From WYEN01 sp049976205 (GTDB lineage: Archaea; Thermoproteota; Thermoprotei_A; Sulfolobales; AG1), in assembly GCA_049976205.1 (NCBI GenBank), contig JBMFIR010000043.1:1-11254 (forward strand): a stretch of DNA of 11,254 nucleotides. The letters run 5' to 3'. Below, piece after piece: positions 6,561 to 11,254 of the stretch (position 1 is the stretch's first letter; the number at the start of each line of letters is the position of its first letter). Made by a program: the position numbers and the translations under genes. Under the pieces are notes generated by a model. The model did not search any database. It was not told the DNA's origin and saw only the letters and a program-made list of their open reading frames with translations.

Positions 6561-7022
6561 TCAAATATCTAAGACAATAAATGTTTTCCAAATAAAATCT
6601 TCTCTTTTAATCTGCATCTGAGCATAGGTAACGGCTTTAACAACAATTCCTGGAGGATGCTTATTTCTATCAAAGATCTCTCCACACACAACTCCTTCGA
6701 GGATTATCTTATCTAGTCCCTCAGGATCTTTCTCAAAAACAATTTTATTCACTCTAGCTCTAGAAGCTACAAAGAGTCTCTCGTCATGAAGTATAAGAAG
6801 ATTCTCAAGCCATCTATACATGAGATTCTCAAGATCGAAACCCTCAGCATATACATTAATGCACTCCCTAGACTCAACATTATCCAACTCCGTCATGTAG
6901 CTAAACATTCCCAAGGCAGCTAATTCATAGAGTTTTAGAAGAGATTCATTCTCAACAGAGAACATCACATCAGCAGTGTGCTCATATTCTCTGAAGTACT
7001 TCTTTAACTCTTCAACAGACAA
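6561..7022 (-). CDS. Archease, activator of the RNA ligase RtcB
   Basis: Archease, 153 aa, full family length. Diagnostic parts are YEHTADV at 13-19, the middle segment DLENLMYRWLENLL (about 63-76), GEIFDRNKHPPGIVVKAVTY (114-133) and the C-terminal IVLDI, whose Asp together with the EHTAD Asp is thought to bind metal. Archease promotes guanylylation and multiple turnover of RtcB, the tRNA-splicing ligase of archaea; RtcB is not in this window. Where most members have TYH after KAVTY..., this one has TYA. Start is TTG at 7022, with AGGTG (7034-7030) 7 nt upstream. It lies 62 nt behind the dehydratase on the same strand and may be co-transcribed, although a T-rich TATA-like stretch near 7057-7070 could give it its own promoter. 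Confidence 0.93.
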   Translation of the reverse strand: MSVEELKKYFREYEHTADVMFSVENESLLKLYELAALGMFSYMTELDNVESRECINVYAEGFDLENLMYRWLENLLILHDERLFVASRARVNKIVFEKDPEGLDKIILEGVVCGEIFDRNKHPPGIVVKAVTYAQMQIKREDFIWKTFIVLDI

Positions 7023-7084
7023 GCTCAGGCACCTAATACAATACTCTATATTGATACTTAATAAAAATTCTTCGGCGGTAACAA

Positions 7085-8068
7085 CTATTTATTCTTCGAT
7101 AGGTAACAAGTGATTTCTCTAATTCTCTCAGGATCTATGTTTCCTCCGGTGATCATAGCAACAATTTTCTTCCCAGCTAATTTCTCCTTGATCTTGAGAG
7201 CGGTAGCCAATGAGGCGGCTCCGGAGGGCTCGGCTACGATGCCTTCCAGCTCGAGGAGTATTCTAACTGCCTCAATTATTTCAGGGTCACTTACTAGGAC
7301 TATATCATCGATCCTGTCTTTAAGTATTTGGAATGGGTATTCATAGGCTCTCGCAGTAGCCAGTCCCTCAGCTATTGTATCTGCTCTTCCAGTAGCGACT
7401 AACTCCCCTCTCTTCCACGACAAATAGAAGCTTTGGGCACCTTCTGCTTGAACACCTATTACTTTTATGCTTGGATTAATTGATTTCGCAACAATAACAG
7501 CTCCAGAGGCTCCGGAGCCACCGCCTATTGGATTAATTATCACATCTACATCAGGTAGATCCTCTATAACTTCCATATGCATAGTCGCTACACCAGGGTA
7601 CAGCAGTGGTTCATTTATCGGATGAATATAAAGCATATTTTTCTCCTCAGCTAATTTCTCAGCCATTTCACGAGCTTCTTCAAAGATCCTTCCATGTATC
7701 AATACCTCAGCACCCAGATCCCTGACAGCCTCAATCTTATTCTTCGGAGCCGTAGAAGGCATAACAATTATTGTTCTAGCACCAATTAGTGAGCCTGCGT
7801 AAGCTATTGACTGAGCATGGTTCCCTGTGGAGGCTGTTATTAATCCTCTCCTAATAGCCTGATCCTTCATTACATTAACGTAATAAACACCTCCTCTCAC
7901 TTTGAAAGCTCTCGTGACCTGAAGATTCTCTAGCTTCAGATACACATCGGCATTAATTAGCTTAGAGATTTTTCTAGCATATATAAGAGGGGTTCTTACA
8001 ATATATCTACTCACAATTTTTCTAGCGACATAGACGTCTCTTAGTGTAGGGATCTGGTAATTAGTCAA
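7085..8068 (-). CDS. Threonine/serine dehydratase-like PLP enzyme (catabolic type)
   Basis: Fold-type II PLP enzyme, 327 aa, without the C-terminal ACT regulatory domain of biosynthetic IlvA. That length fits catabolic threonine deaminase (TdcB type) or serine racemase. Lys56 in RAFKVRGG is the PLP Schiff-base lysine, STGNHAQ (80-86) is the Asn loop, NPIGGGSGASGA (179-190) is the phosphate-binding loop and ITGGNID lies near the C-terminus. The expected reaction is Thr to 2-oxobutanoate, or Ser to pyruvate, plus ammonia. Two motifs deviate from the usual pattern: SFKxRG is AFKVRG, and GGGGL is GGGSG, so specificity is uncertain and another beta-elimination substrate is possible. Start TTG 8068 has no Shine-Dalgarno; TATA-like sequence upstream (8081-8091 or 8101-8110) suggests a short or absent leader. 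Divergent from elp3. Confidence 0.85.
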   Translation of the reverse strand: MTNYQIPTLRDVYVARKIVSRYIVRTPLIYARKISKLINADVYLKLENLQVTRAFKVRGGVYYVNVMKDQAIRRGLITASTGNHAQSIAYAGSLIGARTIIVMPSTAPKNKIEAVRDLGAEVLIHGRIFEEAREMAEKLAEEKNMLYIHPINEPLLYPGVATMHMEVIEDLPDVDVIINPIGGGSGASGAVIVAKSINPSIKVIGVQAEGAQSFYLSWKRGELVATGRADTIAEGLATARAYEYPFQILKDRIDDIVLVSDPEIIEAVRILLELEGIVAEPSGAASLATALKIKEKLAGKKIVAMITGGNIDPERIREITCYLSKNK

Positions 8069-8080
8069 TTTAAATCATGT

Positions 8081-8110
8081 TAAAATATAAGTCTAATTAC
8101 TCTTATAACT
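8081..8110. promoter_or_regulatory. Divergent promoter region between the dehydratase and elp3
   Basis: The 86-bp gap contains two minus-strand TATA-like strings, CTTATATTTTA (8091-8081) and AGTTATAAGA (8110-8101). The second is spaced better for the TTG at 8068. The plus-strand TTATAACTTATTTTA (8103-8117) could serve elp3. No palindrome beyond AT-rich background is evident. Confidence 0.35.
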
Positions 8111-8154
8111 TATTTTAAGAAGAATAATTCTTAGGAGAATGGTGCCCCTGAGAA

Positions 8155-9570
8155 ATGCGTAGAATCACAAGAGCGCTCTCAGGAGTGTATGTAGTAGCTG
8201 TAATGACTAAGCCTTTTCCATGTCCCCACGGTAGGTGCATATACTGCCCAGGAGGGCCGGAGTTCGGTACCCCTCAGAGCTATATTGGTAAAGAACCTGC
8301 CCTCATGAGAGCTTTTCAAGTAAACTATGATCCCTATGAACAGGTCAGGACTAGATTAAGACAATACGAGCTCAATGGACATACACCAAAGAAATTAGAT
8401 ATAGTGGTTATGGGCGGGACATTCACAGCTATGCCAAGAGATTATCAAGAGTGGTTCATAACGAATATCTTCACTGCAGCCAACAGATACCCCAGGGATC
8501 CACCGGATAAGCCACCTACTCTCGAGGAGGCTCAAGAGGAGAATGAGAGAGCTGATATAAGGATCGTTGGTTTAACAATTGAGACAAGACCTGATTGGGC
8601 TATGGAGAGAGATGCTGATTGGATGCTTCGTTTAGGTGCGACGAAGGTTGAGATCGGTGTGCAATCAATATATGAAGACGTGTTAAAGCTAGTTCACAGG
8701 GGACATGGAGTTAGGGAGATTATTGAGTCAACGAGAATTCTCAAGGACTCAGGCTTTAAGGTCGGGTACCATATAATGCCTGGTTTACCAGGATCAAATT
8801 TTGATAGAGACATAGAGATGATTAAAGAGATCTTTGAGAACCCAGATTATAGACCTGATATGCTAAAGATCTATCCAACACTAGTTATTGAGGGAACAGG
8901 TCTCTACAAGATGTGGAGAGAAGGTCTCTACAAACCATTGAGTGATGAAGAAGCAGTTGAGCTATTATCAGAGTTCTACAGGCACATCCCGAGATGGGTC
9001 AGGATAATAAGAATCCAGCGAGATATACCATCGTATCTAATCTCAGCGGGACCTAAAAAATCTAATTTAAGAGAATTAGTTGAGAAAAGAGCCTTGGAGA
9101 AAGGTATCATGATCAATGATATAAGATTCAGAGAAGTTAGTAGACAAGAGATTTATAGAGGTAAGAAACCAGGTAGCATCACAGTAACTAGAGAGATCTA
9201 TGAGGCAAGTGGTGGAACAGAGATCTTCTTAGCAGCAGAGGATCCCGAGAACAGTATCGTCGTAGGAATTCTTAGAATGAGAATACCTTCAGAAAAAGCT
9301 CATAGACCCGAGATGAAGGAGGAGGTAGCGGTTATTAGAGAACTTCATGTCTACGGGATACAACTACCACTAGGGGTTCACGACGAGAGATCTTGGCAGC
9401 ATCGTGGCTGGGGATCTAGGCTCCTGAGAGAAGCTGAGGAGATAGCTAGAGACAAATTTGGTGCTAAGAAGATCTTGGTTTTATCAGGTGTAGGAGCCAG
9501 AGAATACTACAGAAAATTAGGCTACTACAGACCTCGAGAATCACCTTATATGACTAAGGATCTCGCATAG
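8155..9570 (+). CDS. elp3: Elp3, radical-SAM tRNA U34 carboxymethyltransferase/acetyltransferase
   Basis: Archaeal Elp3, 471 aa. The radical SAM part carries CPHGRCIYC (Cys23, 28, 31; CX4CX2C) after SGVYVVAVMTKP, and GGTF at 88-91. A C-terminal GNAT domain (about 345-471) shows RELHVYG (395-401), the acetyl-CoA loop QHRGWGS (415-421), LSGVGAREYYRKLGY (443-457) and a YMTKDL end. Elp3 uses acetyl-CoA and SAM chemistry to form 5-carboxymethyluridine at wobble U34 of tRNA; in archaea it acts without Elp1/2. The N-terminus is at the short end for the family, opening almost directly at the SGVxVVAVMTKP motif. Start ATG 8155 is the only in-frame choice near the motif. GGTG (8141-8144) lies 10 nt upstream; an ATG at 8139 is out of frame. 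Ends 2 nt from the convergent methyltransferase. Confidence 0.95.
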   Translation: MRRITRALSGVYVVAVMTKPFPCPHGRCIYCPGGPEFGTPQSYIGKEPALMRAFQVNYDPYEQVRTRLRQYELNGHTPKKLDIVVMGGTFTAMPRDYQEWFITNIFTAANRYPRDPPDKPPTLEEAQEENERADIRIVGLTIETRPDWAMERDADWMLRLGATKVEIGVQSIYEDVLKLVHRGHGVREIIESTRILKDSGFKVGYHIMPGLPGSNFDRDIEMIKEIFENPDYRPDMLKIYPTLVIEGTGLYKMWREGLYKPLSDEEAVELLSEFYRHIPRWVRIIRIQRDIPSYLISAGPKKSNLRELVEKRALEKGIMINDIRFREVSRQEIYRGKKPGSITVTREIYEASGGTEIFLAAEDPENSIVVGILRMRIPSEKAHRPEMKEEVAVIRELHVYGIQLPLGVHDERSWQHRGWGSRLLREAEEIARDKFGAKKILVLSGVGAREYYRKLGYYRPRESPYMTKDLA

Positions 9571-9572
9571 AT

Positions 9573-10289
9573 CTATTTTAACTTAATAGCCACAAAATAA
9601 ATATTTGAGCTCTCACTCTCTCTATATCCACTTGTGTAGCCTAGTGAAATAATCCTGAGCTCTCCTATTCTGAGTAGAGTCTTTCTAATCTCACTTATGT
9701 CATAGAGGTAGTAGAGACGTTTATATACTCCTCTTCTGCTTCTCCACGAAACATATAGTCTACGTGGATAATCTACTAAACCAAACAATGACTTAATCAT
9801 GCCCCAAAGAATTTTTAGAAGAAATCTTCTCTGCCTCCAAGACCATATAGTTGCAATTAGGAAACCACCGCCTCTGATTACTCTAGAGACCTCTCTTAAA
9901 GCATTCTCTAACTCCTCTGGAGGAATATGATGTAGAGATGCAATAGCAATAATTGCGTCAATAGACGAGGATCTGAGTGGGATATGAAGAATATCAGCAA
10001 CTAATGAGTCGCCGAGAACTCTCCTCTTAGATATATTCTCTCGTGAAATTTCAGCCATTGACTTAGATAGATCTAGGCATATCACATAGGCATTATTGAT
10101 CTCGGCAACATATAAACCATTTACGCATGGTCCTGAACCAAGATCAAGAACGACTCTTCCTCTAGCGATCCTAGAGATCTTCCATGGTCTCCCCCTCCAG
10201 AATCTGTATCCTTCTGCCACAGCGTCGTAAGTCTCCGCGATTTCTCTGATCTCTTTATGAATATTTCTTTTTCTAATAAATCTCCACAT
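9573..10289 (-). CDS. Class I SAM methyltransferase, Trm9-like (tRNA wobble uridine)
   Basis: Class I SAM-dependent methyltransferase, 238 aa. Motif I is VVLDLGSGP (47-54), the ribose-binding acidic residue is Asp73 in CLDLS, and the post-II segment is LHIPLRSSSIDAIIAIASLH (101-120). Several parts match the Trm9/ALKBH8 type: YDAVAEGYRFWRGRPW near the N-terminus (family YD.iA..y...R..pW), HHIPPEELENALREVSRVIR followed by GGGFLIATIWSWRQ (family HH...eeRr.AL.E..RvLkpGG...i.vWa.eQ), and a C-terminal KRLYYLYDISEIRKTLLRIG (family RYYHlf..gEL). Trm9 esterifies 5-carboxymethyl-U34 to mcm5U, the step after Elp3, whose gene lies 2 nt away convergently. The specific family is inferred from motifs; a different small-molecule or tRNA methyltransferase cannot be excluded. 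Start ATG 10289; a TATA-like ATAATTTATTTC (about 10322-10311) at the right distance suggests leaderless mRNA. Confidence 0.78.
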   Translation of the reverse strand: MWRFIRKRNIHKEIREIAETYDAVAEGYRFWRGRPWKISRIARGRVVLDLGSGPCVNGLYVAEINNAYVICLDLSKSMAEISRENISKRRVLGDSLVADILHIPLRSSSIDAIIAIASLHHIPPEELENALREVSRVIRGGGFLIATIWSWRQRRFLLKILWGMIKSLFGLVDYPRRLYVSWRSRRGVYKRLYYLYDISEIRKTLLRIGELRIISLGYTSGYRESESSNIYFVAIKLK

Positions 10290-10354
10290 GCTCCAAATAA
10301 AAATCTTGTTGAAATAAATTATGAAAGATAATTGATTAATATTGCTAAAAAGAT

Positions 10355-10741
10355 CTATTTAGATCTCTCAGCCTCTAACCTGGCCTTGTAGTAGTTTTCG
10401 AGCTCTTGATCACTCATGCTCCTGTAGGGCTCTGCCAGAATCATTCTCTTATCCTTATTCTTCAAGAAATAATAAACTGAGTAAGAACATATAGGAACAA
10501 TCTCTACTCCTCTCATAGAAGCTATCTCAATAGCTTTATCAACCAGTAATTTAGCGTATCCCCTACCTCTATGTTGAGGAGGAGTATATGTCTCAATAAG
10601 ATACATTTTACCACCATCGATCTTGTAAGTTAAGTAAGCCTTTGATCCATCACCAAATTTTATGTATATAACATCTGAGGTGTATCTAAGAATAATACTC
10701 TCTTGCTCACCTAATGTAGATCCTGGGCTTACGCTACTCAT
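10355..10741 (-). CDS. Small GNAT-family N-acetyltransferase, YjdJ type
   Basis: Compact GNAT, 128 aa. The core is YLTYKIDGGKMYLIETYTPP (37-55 or so), the acetyl-CoA loop QHRGRGYAKLLV (56-67), then AIEIASMRGVEIVPICSYSV (70-89) and YYFLKN. This short layout, with T.VP..hRGrGia.kLv..a and a P.Cpy...y end, is that of the YjdJ/GCN5-related Acetyltransf_CG group. No substrate is established for the group, so none is assigned. The C-terminal 30 residues are charged and probably helical. Start ATG 10741 is the first in frame; CTTATAAG (10779-10772) about 30 bp upstream is a plausible TATA box giving a leader of a few bases. It precedes the Trm9-like gene by 65 nt on the same strand and could be co-transcribed. 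Confidence 0.85.
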   Translation of the reverse strand: MSSVSPGSTLGEQESIILRYTSDVIYIKFGDGSKAYLTYKIDGGKMYLIETYTPPQHRGRGYAKLLVDKAIEIASMRGVEIVPICSYSVYYFLKNKDKRMILAEPYRSMSDQELENYYKARLEAERSK

Positions 10742-10771
10742 ATTAGCATCTGAATAATAGAGATTTAAGTG

Positions 10772-10779
10772 CTTATAAG
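10772..10779 (-). promoter_or_regulatory. TATA box of the GNAT gene
   Basis: CTTATAAG, centred about 35 bp before the ATG at 10741. It partly overlaps the left arm of the inverted repeat 10777-10806. Confidence 0.4.
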
Positions 10780-10806
10780 CTAATTCATATTCACATTGAT
10801 TAGCTT
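10777..10806. repeat. 8-bp inverted repeat in a divergent promoter region
   Basis: AAGCTAAT (10777-10784) and ATTAGCTT (10799-10806) are perfect inverted copies separated by 14 nt. They lie between the divergent GNAT and GH31 genes and touch the GNAT TATA box. It could be a regulator site, but the DNA is AT-rich and chance is not excluded. Confidence 0.3.
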
Positions 10807-10915
10807 TTATAGATTAATCAATTGTCTTTACACAAACCATATCTCTTTATGTTTCGTGGATAGTTATACTCGAATTATAATTACTACGGATTACTTTATT
10901 CTTATAGGATTAATT

Positions 10916-11254
10916 ATGAATGAAGTAAAGAGATCTTCTCACAATCTCAAGATAAACGTGGAGACCGGTTTAAAGAGTTCAAGGATCTTAATAAATGATC
11001 CTAATCCTGTCATAAAATTTAGTCTCCCCGATGGCGAGCCTAAGCCTAGTGTAAGAATCAATGGAAACAGTATCGAGATCTCCCATAGAGAATACAAGAG
11101 ATCTATTGAGATTAGACAATCAGGAGATAAATTAACTATATCAACGAGTCTCAGGCCCTGGGAGCATATTTTGGGATTAGGTGAGAAAACACTTCCTCTT
11201 GATAGAAGAAGAGTTAGAGTTGCTATGTGGAACTATGATAATTTTGGGTATCAG
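10916..11254 (+). CDS. Glycoside hydrolase family 31 (alpha-glucosidase type), 5' part
   Basis: The first 113 codons of a gene that runs off the right edge. The N-terminal beta-rich domain leads to HILGLGEKTLPLDRRRVRVA (84-103) and MWNYDNFGY, which match the GH31 N-terminal signature (GLGEk...ldrr...r..mwn.D..gY). It resembles archaeal MalA-type alpha-glucosidases and alpha-xylosidases. The catalytic Asp residues lie downstream, outside the window, so specificity (maltose, starch fragments or xylosides) cannot be read. No signal peptide is seen, so an intracellular enzyme is likely. Start ATG 10916 is preceded by AGGA (10906-10909) with a 6-nt spacer; TATA-like strings are near 10872-10882 and 10892-10900. 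Divergent from the GNAT gene across 174 bp. Confidence 0.85.
   Translation, partial: MNEVKRSSHNLKINVETGLKSSRILINDPNPVIKFSLPDGEPKPSVRINGNSIEISHREYKRSIEIRQSGDKLTISTSLRPWEHILGLGEKTLPLDRRRVRVAMWNYDNFGYQ

Noticed and set aside
6575..6609. T-rich stretch after livM as a transcription terminator
   Set aside because: Runs are only four T long and lie within archease coding sequence, so composition explains them as well as termination would.
8139..8157. ATG at 8139 as a longer elp3 start
   Set aside because: Out of frame with Elp3; the ATG at 8155 is the in-frame one adjacent to the conserved N-terminal motif.
10350..10366. Direct repeat AGATCT-ATTT-AGATCT at the GNAT stop codon
   Set aside because: AGATCT occurs frequently across the window, and this pair overlaps coding sequence; no sign of a mobile element or attachment site.
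1..11254. CRISPR arrays, tRNA or rRNA genes, insertion sequences
   Set aside because: No spaced direct repeats, cloverleaf-like sequence, transposase motifs or terminal inverted repeats were seen by eye; all gaps over 60 bp were read on both strands.

Overview
The window looks like accessory and core chromosome of a hyperthermophilic crenarchaeon. Desulfurococcales-like is my inference; it rests on gene content and style, not on a marker gene. The DNA is AT-rich, with heavy use of AGA/AGG for Arg and ATA for Ile. Starts are often TTG or GTG, TATA-like boxes precede several genes at leaderless or near-leaderless spacing, and the gene set includes archease, archaeal Elp3 and archaeal-style binding-protein signals.

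Layout. 1-502 (minus) is the 5' part of a MoeA-like molybdopterin/tungstopterin cofactor gene that lacks an in-frame start. 551-1327 (minus) is a HEPN/MNT toxin-antitoxin-type pair. The HEPN gene is broken by a frameshift near 1216, and a perfect 18-bp palindrome lies in its promoter. 1405-6550 holds a complete branched-chain-amino-acid-type (HAAT) ABC transporter split into two divergent arms: livK-livG-livF on minus and livH-livM on plus, around a shared 195-bp promoter region. 6561-8068 (minus) carries archease and a catabolic-type threonine/serine dehydratase. 8155-9570 (plus) is Elp3. It is followed, convergently and 2 nt away, by a Trm9-like methyltransferase (9573-10289, minus) and a small YjdJ-type GNAT (10355-10741, minus). 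10916-11254 (plus) is the 5' end of a GH31 alpha-glucosidase-family gene that runs off the window.

How the genes may work together. The transporter would import amino acids or related compounds, and the nearby dehydratase could deaminate imported Thr/Ser to an oxo acid and ammonia; no sequence evidence links the two. Elp3 (carboxymethylation of tRNA U34) and the Trm9-like enzyme (methyl ester on that carboxymethyl group) would be consecutive steps of one wobble-uridine pathway. No CRISPR array, tRNA, rRNA or insertion sequence was seen. The most unusual stretch is 1-1400, where two neighbouring genes (moeA-like and HEPN) both need a frame change to read through, while the MNT between them and the liv genes beside them are intact.
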